Positions 1-11,400 of a stretch of 64,000 nt of DNA are shown here, one piece after another. Position numbers and translations under genes: made by a program. The DNA lies in contig OX243817.1 in the NCBI GenBank assembly GCA_945859605.1, positions 34,254,660-34,318,659 on the forward strand. The letters run 5' to 3'. The notes below the pieces were generated by a model that was not told the DNA's origin, made no database searches, and saw only the letters and a program-made list of their open reading frames with translations. Within the stretch, counting starts at the first letter, position 1, and each line of letters starts with the position of its first letter. Source of the stretch: Lumbricus rubellus. Lineage: Eukaryota; Annelida; Clitellata; Crassiclitellata; Lumbricidae.

Positions 1-523
1 GAAGTTGGCCCATAGACGCAAGGACGAATCCAGGGTGGGGCTTGTCCGGCCATGACATTGGCCCCCATTTAGAACTGCCCATGCATGTATCGTGACCCCC
101 CCCATTTGGTTCCAACAACCTTTCGAACAATGTGCATAATGAGGACACATTTGGACTGGTTGACTAAAAAAAGTCATCAACTTTTTTGTTGGATACAAGA
201 AAACAAATTCCAGACCCAAGGCCAAGAATTTTTGGCCCCCCTTTCAAAGTTTCTGTATCCGCCCTTGCATAGACGCAAAATACGCTTTTAGTCACTGAAT
301 GACTAAATTAATAGAGCAGACGTTTCGCCATATCGGCATCCACCAATTATAATGGTAACCAGGTAACTTCTTTAAATCCATTTGCAAACTTAACGTTTGT
401 GTCTTATGGAGAGCATTATTAAACAATCCTTTATTTATTATCGTCCGCTACATCGAAAATTTTATCAAACCGCATTGCGTGCAAGCTAATACTGGTACAG
501 AATTGTCATTTTGTTATTAACAG
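1..523. other. Non-coding 5' edge, intronic or repeat sequence
   Basis: I see no credible gene here. Bases 85-250 contain a GACTAAAAAAAGTCATC-like stretch similar to the interior of the small hAT element at 42496-42832, so part of it is probably a repeat end. The last 150 bases resemble the intron in front of the matching CARD exon of gene 2 (around 39050-39207), so this is probably the intron before the first visible exon of gene 1. Confidence 0.4.
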
Positions 524-832
524 TACACGATACGCAGTTCGGTGATGATTGGCCATTGGCAGGCGATCGAATAAAGCAATTAGATGTGAACCAGGAACAT
601 TTGATCAACATAATAGATCCATGCGACTCTGGGCTTGACATTTTATTCTCAGCAAAAGTCATAAATGAAGTGCAATTCCGTCTGATATCAGAGGAAATGA
701 ATTCCATTAGCAAGAATAAAGCTCTTTTGAGCATAATAAGACGACAAAGCGTAAAGTACTACAACAGTACCATTCACAGCCTCAATAGGTCCAATCAACG
801 GCACATTGCTGAAATTCTACAAGGACCAGGAG
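524..832 (+). CDS. Gene 1, CARD-domain exon (partial gene)
   Basis: This 309-nt exon encodes a six-helix CARD-like death-fold domain of about 103 residues, a module that drives homotypic assembly of cytoplasmic immune and apoptosis complexes. It starts after the acceptor TTATTAACAG and ends at a GGAG|GTAGG donor, phase 1 at both ends. Visible signatures are the N-terminal GDDWPL, central NKALLSIIRRQS and terminal HIAEILQGPGG, matching the CARD pattern of a helix-4 NxxLLxII and a late hydrophobic HL..IL. It is clearly paralogous to the gene 2 exon at 39208-39516, and the flanking introns are also similar. The upstream exons of gene 1 lie outside the window. The domain class is inferred from pattern, and DED or another death fold is the alternative. 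Confidence 0.75.
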
Positions 833-1337
833 GTAGGTTGAATGGCATAATATGTCTGTCCTACATTGTGTATGAATCCGGTTCATTTGTTAGGAAATAA
901 TATCAATGAGCACAAATTAAGTTTGATGAGTAGGCCTAATTAATTGCAGAAGCCATTTTAATAATGGACATCTTGTAGCCTACTTTAACTGACTTCTGAT
1001 CAGTCACTGAATGGCGAAAAGCTCTCAAAATATTTCATAATAAAATTAGTTGAAAGCAAAAATAAACGACCACTGTCGACCAGTGATTGACATAGGCCTA
1101 GTTCGAAAATCCTTCAGCATTCTAGTCGCCACAAGCATTTGCAGGAACTCATAATCATGGGTCCACTTTCGACTCTATAGAGGATATGTGTCACGTGGGT
1201 CACTGTATACTATAGTTGTATAATAGGCCTACTATTGCATAGACATGCACAGTGCACACGCTTGTGATAACGTTGACGGTGATGATGATAGGAATTAGCA
1301 TCTTTGATTTCGTTGCTGCGTTTGATCCTATTTTCAG
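833..1337 (+). other. Gene 1 intron between CARD and TRADD-N exons
   Basis: No gene. GT donor at 833 and AG acceptor at 1336-1337. Its 3' part is alignable by eye with the corresponding gene 2 intron near 40080-40209, which supports recent duplication of the whole locus rather than of the exons alone. Confidence 0.6.
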
Positions 1338-1703
1338 TCTTACAAAGAATTCACTTTACTCAAGAAGGAGATCCACGGATTGTGAATGAAACTGAAGTTG
1401 CACTTTGCGACCGGTTAGCAGACATGCTTAGAGGTCTCCCTCTTGAAGAAGCAAACAGAGAACTTGAAATGGCGGCTGAGCGGCTGAAGATCATTGCAGC
1501 ACAGAAAGGCAAAAGCATTTACCTTTATGTCTACTCTGAAACACTAGAGGAACTGATGGCACTGCACGATCTTCTGATCACTGGAGCTGTAAAGACAATC
1601 GTGGAAACGTTGTTTAATAAGTTGGTTCCACGTCAAGATCCGATTGTCGTATCATACACGTACTCTGAGGAAGAATTCGACAAATGCAGGACATACTTTG
1701 AAG
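1338..1703 (+). CDS. Gene 1, TRADD-N-like domain exon
   Basis: This 366-nt phase 1-1 exon (acceptor TTTTCAG, donor GAAG|GTGAGT) encodes about 122 residues. They read as two helices rich in E and L, then LKIIAAQKGKSIYLYVYSET (residues about 67-86), then LHDLLITGAVKTIVETLFNKL, and a final strand-helix ending FDKCRTYFEG. The order strand, helix, 'L..L..tG.vk.iv..lf..L', strand, 'eEe...c..yF' is what I know from the N-terminal alpha-beta domain of TRADD and its TRADD-N relatives in invertebrate immune proteins. In TRADD this surface binds TRAF2; in relatives it is thought to be an adaptor or assembly module. The gene 2 exon at 40210-40569 is a close paralogue. The assignment is by pattern only. 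Confidence 0.6.
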
Positions 1704-1801
1704 GTGAGTGTTGTGTTTCAGCAGTCTTGCTTTTTAAATAAAGGCGATGCAGAGTTTACTGACCTGACTATAATTAAGCTACAATGATTAAAACGCATGT
1801 A

Positions 1802-1824
1802 TCTGTGGGTGTGGGTGTGTGTAG

Positions 1825-1855
<31 letters not shown>

Positions 1856-1858
1856 TGC
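1802..1858. repeat. (GT)n microsatellite in gene 1 intron
   Basis: A GT-rich simple repeat. The flanks, including GGTTGCCGG(C/T)TAGCATTCA, are shared with gene 2 at about 40640-40710, where the repeat has not expanded. Confidence 0.9.
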
Positions 1859-1959
1859 GTATCTGTATGTGGTTGCCGGCTAGCATTCAGATGGTGCCTT
1901 ATTCCTGCGATTTTAATTCTCTATTGCATAATCGACAACACTGCACTAAATTTCTTGGC

Positions 1960-2757
1960 CAAGTTTCAACCTTTTGTAGGATTAACGCCAGTATTATCCA
2001 GGGCTCGGGACTTGGACCGGATGATTTTGTGGTAGTTATTTCAGGTCTGACACCAGTTCACCGTAGTAATAGTCTTCTGAAATATGCAGATAACAGCTAC
2101 ATCTTAATTCCTGCTTCTGCTATTGCTACCACTTCTACTGAGCTCGACAATGTTGCTATGTGGGCTCTTACTAGTAATCTCAAACTCAACCATGGTAAAT
2201 CTAAAGATATGATAATTAGTCGTCCAAGGTCTAAGCTAACCAATCTCCCTCCCCCTATACCTGGTATGGAGAGGGTGACAAAATCTGTCATCCTAGGGGT
2301 AACAATTACGGATAAGCTTAACTTTAACTTGCACATTGATCGTATCTGTATTAAGGCCAACCAATCGCTCTACGCAATACGCATTCTTATTTCTCATGCA
2401 TGGACTCATGGGTCTTCGCCTTTTTGACGTTGTTCGGGCCACAACGTGGCCCGCCTTCTCTATTCTTCTCCTGCATGGTATGGTTTTGTTAATGCCGCAC
2501 AGAGAACGCGTATATTAACTCAATAATACGTAAAATGGTACGAAACAAGTATCTGCCTGAAGACCAGAAGTTTTTTGATGACCGACACCTCTCTTTTTTC
2601 GTCTGTACTTTACAATCCTAGCCATGTTCTTAATTGCCTGTTGCCTCCTATACAGAATGTTACCTGCTCCCTCCGCCCTCGATCACACAATCGAGAGATT
2701 CCATATGCTGACACATTAACCAGGAGAGGCTTTATTACTCGTATGATATATAAATGA
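1960..2757 (+). mobile_element. Decayed CR1/Jockey-type LINE, RT C-terminal part
   Basis: In one frame (about 1980-2427) the sequence reads as the palm region of a LINE reverse transcriptase: LLKYADNSYILIP (YADN in place of YADD), NLKLNHGKSKDMIISRP and VTKSVILGVTITDKLNFNLHI. It then shifts frame near 2400 and continues with a typical thumb/C-terminal region (AQRT-, YADTLTRRGF-like) up to 2757. It is 5'-truncated and frameshifted. It interrupts the intron homology between gene 1 and gene 2, so it was inserted after the duplication. Confidence 0.7.
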
Positions 2758-2867
2758 ATATCGATATGTTTAGTCGGCTATTTAGCCGACTTTATGTAAC
2801 ATTGATAATAATTGCATTTTCACTGACTTTAATAGGCCTGTTGATTATTTATTTACTTATGTGTATA

Positions 2868-3277
2868 TACACTGTGTCCCAATAAATCGGGACCCCTTTT
2901 TATAATGTGAATAAAACTGGCAAATATTCATCGATTTTCAAAATTTCAAAGCTGTTTTTATCCTGAGATAATTATCTACAAATTGGTAATTTATGAACGG
3001 CCATCACTAAAAAAATTACGTCAAAGTGACGTCGTTAATTTACATATCGAAACCAAATGTCAACAAAAATCGTTGTGTTCGGTACTTAACATTTGAATTC
3101 TCTGATGCAAGTGACGTAATTGTGACGTCAATATTCATGCCAGAAACTTTATATTTGATACAGTGGAAGATAATTATCTCTGGATAAAAACAGTTTTGAA
3201 ATTTTGAAAATCTATTAAGATTTGCCTGTTTTATTCACATTATAAAAAGGGATCCCGATTTATTGGGACACAGTGTA
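2868..3277. mobile_element. Palindromic Tc1/mariner-type MITE
   Basis: A 410-bp element with long imperfect terminal inverted repeats beginning TACACTGTGTCCCAATAAAT and ending with its complement, flanked by TA on both sides. The inverted similarity extends more than 100 bp inward (TTTTCAAAATTTCAAA and AGATAATTATCT on the left, their complements on the right). There is no open frame. The TGTCCCAATAA terminus and TA duplication fit the mariner group. Confidence 0.85.
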
Positions 3278-3299
3278 TATTCACTTTTTCATAACTGAT

Positions 3300-4020
3300 T
3301 GATATGTTCCCGCAGTGCGTTTGCAGGCGGTTTATTAAAGTATATACTTACTTACTTACTTTCACTCGGCATATAAACCTTCTATGTCGAAGCTGTTACT
3401 ACCAGTTGCGTCAACTTAAGGTGGTCTCACGCTCTCTGTCTTTTAGTGCTGCCTCTACTCTTGTTCACTCTTTCGTAGTTTCTCGCCTTGACTACTGTAG
3501 CACCCTCTATTATGGACTACCGGCTGGCCGGATTGACTGCCTGGAACGAGTCCTCCGCTCTGCGGCGCGACTTGTTGGTCATATCCCAAAATATGGCCAT
3601 GTCTCATCTTATATGCGGGATATCTTGCGCTGGCTCCCTTCTAAACAGCGGATTGCATACAAGGTCTGTGCCTTGGTTAGGCGGTGCATTGAAGGACTAG
3701 CTCCACCATGTCTTCGAGAACTCTGCTGTTCCACCTTAGGAGTTCTGCGTCGATCCACCCTTCGATCGGCGAACCAAATTGAGCTTCTGGTTCCCCGCGC
3801 GCGGACTGCTATGCGACAGCGTCGTTCATTCTCAGTTGCTGGTCCTACCACCTGAAATGGTCTTCCTGTTGCATTGCGCTTAATTCCCAGAGGTCACTCC
3901 GCTCTGTTCCTTAAGAACCTAAAGACTTTTATTTAGCCGCGGTTGGGCCGGGAGCGCTTCTGAGTAGCCTACCTTGAAGAGGCGCTATATAAATTTCCGA
4001 AATAATAATAATAATAACAA
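3300..4020 (+). mobile_element. CR1/L2-type LINE 3' fragment
   Basis: An open frame to 3855 reads as the C-terminal LINE region: HINLLCRSCYYQLRQLKVV, LVHSFVVSRLDYCSTLYYGL, LERVLRSAARLVGHIPKY. After a stop the frame continues as the usual WNGLP-type tail. The 3' end carries the tail GCGCTATATAAATTTCCGAA followed by (AATA)n, as in other CR1/L2-type tails in this window (46230-46333, 54830-54880). It is 5'-truncated and non-functional. Confidence 0.75.
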
Positions 4021-4102
4021 TATAAAGTTGAATATACTTTGCTTATTACTGATAATAATTTATGAACAGAGTTTTATTTTACATTTCAATTGCGATTTTT
4101 AG

Positions 4103-4287
4103 CTGTTGCTCGGGTTCCAACCGCTCTAGGTGAAGCAGCTACTCTCACGAAAGCTGAGGATGAAATTTCTACGAGCCTCAAGAACCTCCTGGGAGACGAT
4201 GAAAATTCAAGGTTTCTTTTGGATTTATCCAGCTTGAAAACAGTCAAGGCGCACGCTGGTCACTGGAAACTGACTATGTTTATGTAG
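4103..4287 (+). pseudogene. Gene 1, truncated TRADD-N-like exon
   Basis: After a plausible acceptor (GCGATTTTTAG) a phase-1 frame reads about 61 residues and stops at TAG. The residues EDEISTSLKNLL and FLLDLSSLKTVKAHAGHWKL resemble the start of the second TRADD-N-like exon of gene 2 (44970-45386: EIVEKLNQL, RFLSQLKRANIEIVSARQD), but the second half of the domain is missing. Either this is a decayed exon or the natural truncated 3' end of gene 1. Bases beyond it are cut by a hAT insertion at 4389. Confidence 0.4.
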
Positions 4288-5812
4288 CGCCGCACCTCAC
4301 CTCCACAGATGTAGGCTATGTCGCCCACACCGTATCATCGAATGAGGGAGCTTCGTGTGAACGACGTGGATTGTGGAATGCTGTAGATTCTAGGTTCTCA
4401 ACCTTTTTAGTCCGGCGACCCCTTTTTAACATTTCAAAAGTTGTGACGACCCCCAACGACAAAATTGATTGTGTAACAACCTCCGTTTCACTGCATTTTT
4501 GTTACTATTGTCCATTGTTATGCATTTTCACCCTCATAATACGAAATCTGTTTTTGGCAGTTGTATGAGGTTTCCTTTAGTTTGAAGTAGTCGACGTTAT
4601 ATAAGCCTATTTGGCTTGTGATGCAGCTTCAACAGCTGCAGCGTGTTGCTTAGAACTGGAATTTTTCAAACCCGTTGTCTCAAGTAGGCCTAAAGTGTGC
4701 CTTCTTGGCATCATCAGCTTTGTTCTTAAAAATACTGGTCATGCTTTCTGTAACGAGAGTAGATACCACACTATGGCTCGCTAGTTAGTGGAAACTATTC
4801 CCAGATTTCGAATCTGAAATCAGGTTACCAATTTGCATACTATCTAGTTATTTGTCGCAATGTGGGTCAATGCTCTAAATGTCAGCCAATCAACAAGACA
4901 ATGTTTTATATAAAAAATAATATTTGAATCATGAATATTAATACATCAACATATATAGTTAATGAATTCTATGTCTAGGGTCGTGGAAATGTCAATTTAA
5001 ATACAGGTCAACTTATTTACTTAAACCAGGGCTGAATAAAATAATTTTGAGGGATATTACTACTATAATTACCCTCCCGAGTTGTATGTTCTTGGCTGAA
5101 GCTGTAGATCGAAACGGTCAATGCTTCTCGTCGTCTCTCCAGGCGCCGTTAACAATGGTTGTAGATGACTCCTTTCAGTTTCATCATCGCTGCTCTTCAC
5201 CGTGCTTTTCTGCTCGTAGATAATTATTTTTCGATGTAGCTGTCTGCGAATTGAAGATTAATTGTTCCTTTTCGTATTTACCGTCCAATTACCGTTCGAT
5301 ATAACTTTTGTAGTTTTACTGTCACTTCTCAATGTTGCGAGAAGTAATGCCGGAGTTCTACGAAATCCAATGAAGGTTGAACTTCAACGTCAATTACTTG
5401 TTAGTAATACGCTATTTCGGTCTCTCACGCTTTACGAACATCCAGATTTCTTGTCCATACTTTAGGACACTAAACTACCGACACCGCTGCTTTAATATCC
5501 GATCAAACAAATGTCACGAAATCGTCCAACAACACCTAGCGAATACTCATCGCCAATCAACAATCGACAATCCACCTTAGACGGCCATTCCTTCTCGTCT
5601 TAATCCGATCCAGCCCCCTCTCGCGCGCATGCGCAGCAGACGACCCTGATCCACAGCTTTCCATATGTAACCAACGCCATCGCCGATCGTTGTAATATTC
5701 CGCAATGCTTTCCACTAATTTAATATATTTTGCCCCTAAGCACTGGTTATAGCACTGGTTGATTAATTAAACAGAACAATGTAACAATTCTCGCTCGAAT
5801 TATTAGCTAATC

Positions 5813-5840
5813 ATTAACTGTCGTTTTAACGACAGTTAAT
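5813..5840. repeat. Perfect short palindrome at LINE 5' boundary
   Basis: ATTAACTGTCGTT, a 2-base centre, then the exact complement (13-bp arms). It lies at the 5' truncation point of the nested LINE, so it may be a fold-back made during target-primed insertion. Confidence 0.7.
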
Positions 5841-6799
5841 GCTTATTGATGATATTTCCATCAATCAAGTTGAATCTACAAAATTCTTAGGTGTGCATAT
5901 AGATCAACATTTGACCTGGAAAGTTCATATTAATCAAATTGCAACTAAAATTGCTAAAAATATTGGTATTATTTCCCGCGTTGCTTATATCTTGCCAAAG
6001 ACAATTAGAATGAATTTGTATTATACCCTTGTCTACCCCTACCTCACATATTGCAACCTTGTTTGGGCATCGACATACGAATCCAGGCTTCATAAACTTG
6101 TAATCTTACAGAAGAGGGCTGTTCGTATAATTGCGGGTATTCGTAAACGGGAACACACTGGCCCTTCCTTTAATGAACTTCATCTCCTGAAAATTGACCA
6201 GATAAAGGATCTCCAAATTAGCGAGTTCTTTTTTCGACTCGAACACGGTCTCCTTCCTTCGGTATTCCAAGGTTACCTCCCTCACGCCTCTGACATCCAT
6301 TCGCATTTCACTAGGAATTCATCTGCTTTTCGCCCTGTCAAAGCTCAATCTAATACTAGGCGGTTTACTATTAAATCTTATGGCACTAAAGTATGGAACA
6401 CAATACCAATTGACATTCGTCAATCGAGTAGTCTGCAGGTATTTAAAAAGAAACTTCGTGTTCTTCTACTCTCCTCCACTAATGCTACTTGAAGTGCACA
6501 TGACCATGTGTAGTTAAGATTTTAGTTAAGTACTTAGTTAAGTTTGTTTCTCTATATGCTCTTGACAATATAAGCTTTTCTGCAATCTGTCATCACCTAA
6601 TTTGTTTTAGTCTCTTTCTTTTAAGCTATCTTGATTAATTATTCTTGGGACTTTTTTACTTGGGTGACCCTTCCCAGCGGGATGTCCATCCCTTTTGGGC
6701 CCCCCTTTGTAGCCAATGCATGCATGTTTTGTACTTTTATTGTTTTCTTGTTTTCTGGTTGCAATAAAGTGAATTGTATTGTATTGTATTGTATTGTAT
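5839..6799 (+). mobile_element. 5'-truncated Jockey/CR1-like LINE with 3' tail
   Basis: An intact 217-residue frame (to 6492) encodes only the C-terminal part of a LINE polymerase: STKFLGVHIDQHLTWKVHI, RMNLYYTLVYPYLTYCNLVW, LQKRAVRIIAGI, then a WNTIPIDIR-type tail. The 3' UTR ends with GCAATAAAGTG and an (ATTGT)n repeat, the hallmark of the LINE 3' end. The catalytic palm is absent, so it is dead. Confidence 0.8.
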
Positions 6800-7544
6800 A
6801 ACAAAACTCTTCATCATTTCAGTGCTGATAGTCGTGCTTTACGTCTTTACGACTTCAAAGTGTCTCCTCCCACTGTTTAGAATCTCAATAAAAAAAACAT
6901 AATTTCAGTGCTGAAGGAATGGTTTATGACTTCAATAAAATGTCCTCTTTCCATTCTAAATTTTTTCTGAATTTCCAATCAGTAGCCTATTTTAAACTGT
7001 CATCTGAATTTTGTCAATGCTGATAGTCATGGTTTAAGACTTCAGAATATCGGCCCCCAGTTGTTGATAATATTTTGGATTTGTGCACCGTAACATTCTA
7101 AGCCATCATCTAAACAAATTACTCATAATTTCAGTGCTCAGGGAGTGGTCTAGACTTCAAAAAATATTCCTCCCTGTGTTTCTTTAGAAGAATAGCAGAA
7201 TTTACATTTGAAAACTAAAATGGAAAAAATTAAATTAGCAGCCGCAATCTAACTGATGAATCATAGCAAAATTGTGAATAAAAATTTATTTTAGTTTGTT
7301 GAAGTTGCTATTTGGCCGATATCCTTTGCAAATGTCTGAAGGGGCCAGGCGACCCCTGGCAAATTGTCAGGCGACCCCCGAGGGGGTCGCGACCCACAGG
7401 TTGAGAACCGCTGCTGCAGAATGTCTTTAGAGAAGGGTGCAGAAAAGGAAACGGTAACTTTCGGTGCTAATTCAACGCTTTCGCTGCGGCCATTGGGTTT
7501 TGACTTCTTCTAATTTTTTCTGACATTTGAAGTAGCACCCTTTT

Positions 7545-7737
7545 TAAGCGCTGCTACTCAGTGGCACTCCCGACTACAGCACGGACGCAGCATCGGAGTT
7601 TCACGCCGAAGCGCAAGAGCAATTGCGAGATAAAGTCTTGCTCAGGTCCATACGCGGCGGTTTTAGGTGGATTCGAACCTGGAACCCTCCGGCTCCATTG
7701 TACCGAACTCACCACTACACCCCCGCGCCTAGCACCA
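7545..7737 (-). mobile_element. tRNA-derived SINE, copy 1
   Basis: Reading the minus strand gives a Pol III-like head: an A-box-like GTGTAGTGGTGAG and a B-box-like GGTTCCAGGTTCGAATCC. It is followed by a core with CTTCGGCGTGAAACTCCG. The same arrangement recurs at 39853-40052, so it is a dispersed SINE family. Confidence 0.65.
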
Positions 7738-8035
7738 GACATTCCCAGGTCGATGGTCAGGTGTTATGGCTCGTCTACCTGACCGGTAGTGTAACTACGA
7801 ACTGAGTTAAAACCAAATCCACAACATAATATTATTTGGGTAACGGCGGCCTTGACGATCGCTAGAGTTCAACGAACTGACAGCACAAGGTGACAAGGTG
7901 AACGGCGGCGAAGCCTCGTGCTCCATGTTGAGATTCTAACTTTATTCGACAATCTCTCACCACGTCTCAAAATACCAATGGCAATATGCACCGGAAATGT
8001 CGGGTCTTTCGCTCTTGAACCCAGACATTACCCAG

Positions 8036-8110
8036 GCCAATGGTCGAGTGGCATAACGCGTCTACCTGACCGGTAGTGGATCTAGGGCCATGGTTCAAAT
8101 CCGATTCCAC
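8036..8110 (+). mobile_element. tRNA-like segment, probable SINE head
   Basis: TGGTCGAGTGGCATAACGCG followed about 35 bases later by GGTTCAAATCC looks like tRNA A and B boxes. A second related copy (GGTCAGGTGTTATGGCTCGTC...) lies at 7750-7800. I could not fold a convincing cloverleaf with a proper acceptor stem, so I read it as tRNA-derived repeat rather than a tRNA gene. Confidence 0.4.
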
Positions 8111-8492
8111 AGCAAATTTGCGTTTCGACGAAGCCTCTAATCTAATCTAACGGAATCACTGGTTGAAAATTGGTCCGAGAGCGTTTGGAATAATTGTCCA
8201 GTAATATTATTCGTAAGACCTTCACGTTGGCTGTCTTAACGTAACGATCAACGTGCAGTAGGCCTAAGTCAAACTCAAGTAATTAGGCCTACACGTCTAC
8301 CAGAATCCAGACACTTTAAGGATTCCACATCGGCTTGGCTATTCAATTCGCTAAAACACACGTGTAGATTAATTTGTCGGTACATGTTAATTTTAGTAGG
8401 CCTAAACCGCAAAAAATACTTTTGTGCTTCACAGATGTTCAACACGGGATCAGCAGCTGAATTTTCTGGATGTTAAACTGGACCGTGCAACA

Positions 8493-11400
8493 ATGAGCAG
8501 CAAGACAACCACAAAGACTGAGGTTGTGGCCGAAGACACTCAGAACGCCGATGGAAGATCAGTTGACGAGTTTCATCACCAATCTGATGCGAAGTATGCT
8601 GCTTTTGATTATGAAATGAGTGATGACTCAAAGGGATCCGTATTAGAAAATATCCAACACCCACTTTCTGAAGTTAAAGAACTGTATGAAATGGATGAGG
8701 AGGAGGAGGAAGAGGAGAAGGAGAAAGAGGAGGAGAAGGAGAAGAAGAAGGAGGAGGAGAAGAAGGAGGAGGAGAAGAAGGAGGAGGAGGAAAAGAAGGA
8801 GGAAGAAGAAGAAGAACAAGAGGAGGAAGAGGAGGAGGATTTGGAAGGAGAAGAAGATTACTTCCAGGATGTCTATGAAAATGAAGACGAACATGGATTT
8901 AATAAGCTTTATCTTGCAGTAGAGCGTGATGACACATACACGGTTAGAAGATTGCTGATGTCATCAGTGGATGTGAATGTCCTGGACACAAACAAAAACA
9001 ATCGTTTGCAATTACATGCGATTGTCACAGAACTTCTGTATAAGAATGATGATGTTGACCCTCGAAATGAATTCGACCGGGTTTCGCTTCATGCGACTTC
9101 CGAAGACGACCACTTAGGAGCTGCACCTGAATTGTTGAAAAGTAACGTAGATGCTAACATAGCTAGTTCTTCACATGATGCCTCTCCTTCTATCACTGCT
9201 GAAATCGGTTGTTCGGAAATTGCCAAGGCACTAATTGATTATGTCGGTGGAATCAATGAAGTTGATGGAAATGGCGATACTGCTCTCCATCTTGCGGCAA
9301 GAAATGACCGCAACGCTTTGGTAAAGATTTTGGTCAAACAATCTGAGGAAAATGATGCACGGACTCTTTTGGAACTTGCTGTAATCCATGCTTACCCAGA
9401 TGAAATGGAACTTTCGAAGCAATCAGATAGAAACAAAACGGATAGTGTTCAGATTCCACACCATTTCTCAACACGAGCTGACAATTTGGAAATGGCAGAA
9501 ACCGTTTTGAGTCCTCATCCGAGCGTCAAGGCAGTCTCCATTGGGCAAGCGACACCACTTCAAGGTCGTCTTACAGCTGATCGTGAGCATGCAGAAATTG
9601 TAGAGAACTTGATATTAAATGGTGCAAATGTTAATGCGTGTAACGATGACAAGATGACTCCACTTCATTTAGCCAGCAAATATGGTTATAGTTCGATTGT
9701 TGACATTTTGCTGGACAACCATGCTACTGTTGATGTTACGAAACAAGCATTGGAAACTCCGTTTTATCTTGCAGCTAAGAATGGACACGCAGATATAGTG
9801 GATATGCTGCTACGCCGAGGTATTTGTGATTTTGTAGCGAACTCCTATGGTGAGACACCATTACACGTTGCTGTCAAAGAGCGCCACATAAAAGTTGTTG
9901 AGGTTATTTTAAAGCACAGCCGTAAGATGTTTGACAAATTAACAGAAGAAGAGCAGAAACTTCAAGATAATGCCAAGAACTTGGTTGATATGAGATATAT
10001 CATGCCAATTGAACTCGAGAAACCTGGCGGTCGACGCGTCTCTGCTGAAATAGTTTGGACAGAAAAAAGCACTCCGCTGGAGTCAATGCTACAATCAGAT
10101 GGTTACACTGCTCTTGAACTCGCAGTGAAATCGATCCAACCGAACATGGTTAAGACATTGCTCACTGAAGAGCGATGCGTATATTCAGAGGCGCATCTTG
10201 CTAATAGTTTTCGTCGCTTGATAGAGAACTTCATGCCTCCGGGTCAACGATATGAATTCATCTCTACATATATAATAAAACGCATGAATATCATCGACAA
10301 CATGGAATTTCTATGTCACGATATACATTATAGGATGAAATGTAAAAGAATCAAAGAAATAACAAAACTTCTTATGAATTCTAGCAAATTCAACGTCAAC
10401 TACCAAGACGACCAATTGAATACACTTCTTCATGCAACTATAAAGCAATGCCGAGAATGTGTTTACGATTATCTGAAAAAGTCAAGACCAAGACGTTTAA
10501 GGATGATAACAATAGATGGCGTGATACAATTGCTATTGAAAAAAGGCGCAGACTTCAATATGAAAAATGCTTTTGGCGAAACGCCTTTGATTGTTGCTTC
10601 CCAAAATGGTTGCTCTCACACCATTCAAACGTTGTTTGATTGGGAGAAGAAATCAGGTTTAAAACTCGACCTTGACGCAAGAGACGAATATGGAGCAACT
10701 GCCTTGATTAAAGCAGCTGAAACGCGTCATGTTTCAGTACTGCAGTTGCTGCTTAGCCATAAAGTTGCTGTCAATCTGCACGACTATTTTGGATTTACTG
10801 CATTGCATGCAGTTATACATGAGCCAAATAAGAACTGGCTTGACTTGCATTTCTTCTGCAAGGGACTTCTTAAGCAGAAACGTCGTCATATTGATGACCA
10901 ACGTAAGGTTCTCCGATGGAGTGAGTCCTCATGGGAAGAGCAAACCCTGGATCCACTTAAAACAATTAACCAGATGGAGGAACATCTTGACTATGACGAG
11001 AGGACCACCCGATGTAAGGAAGAAATGGTTAAATTATTGCTGGCTATTGACGAATTAAATGTAAACGCCAGAGACTTCAGAGGAAACACACCGCTTGATC
11101 TGGTAGTAAAATCTTCCAATGGAATTACTCCGAAGACCTTTATAGCACTTAAGGATCGTGGTGCCATTCGTAACACACTAGAACCGGTAGATGAAGCACC
11201 AATGGGAGTGGCAAGAGTTGACGAGAGGGGTCGAGGTCCACTTCATCGTCTGATCATATCCCACGTTTCAAATTACGCAGACGAAGATAGGAAGGTGGCC
11301 AAAAGAGAACAAGACCATGAAAGATTCAAACTAATGGTTGATGAAATTCTCATAAAACCAAAGAATTTCAGGGAGTCAGCCAGTGAAACAGACGATAAAG

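Larger units (their letters stand above)
4389..7413. mobile_element. hAT-type transposon remnant
   Basis: Terminal repeats read TCTAGGTTCTCAACCTTTTT...GGCGACCCC on the left and GGGGTCGCGACCCACAGGTTGAGAACCGCTG on the right, the classic hAT/Charlie-type end. It is flanked by an imperfect 8-bp duplication, CTGTAGAT (4381-4388) and CTGCAGAA (7414-7421). No transposase frame survives. A LINE copy (about 5830-6799) is nested in it. The remainder (4440-5800, 6800-7330) holds no gene I can support. Confidence 0.65.

Noticed and set aside
8036..8110. A real tRNA gene
   Set aside because: A- and B-box-like words exist but no convincing acceptor stem or anticodon arm was found; a repeated relative lies nearby, so it is tRNA-derived repeat.
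8643..8922. Poly-Leu and poly-Arg frames over the Glu-rich tract
   Set aside because: Shadow frames of the GAG/GAA repeat within the ankyrin-cGLR gene.
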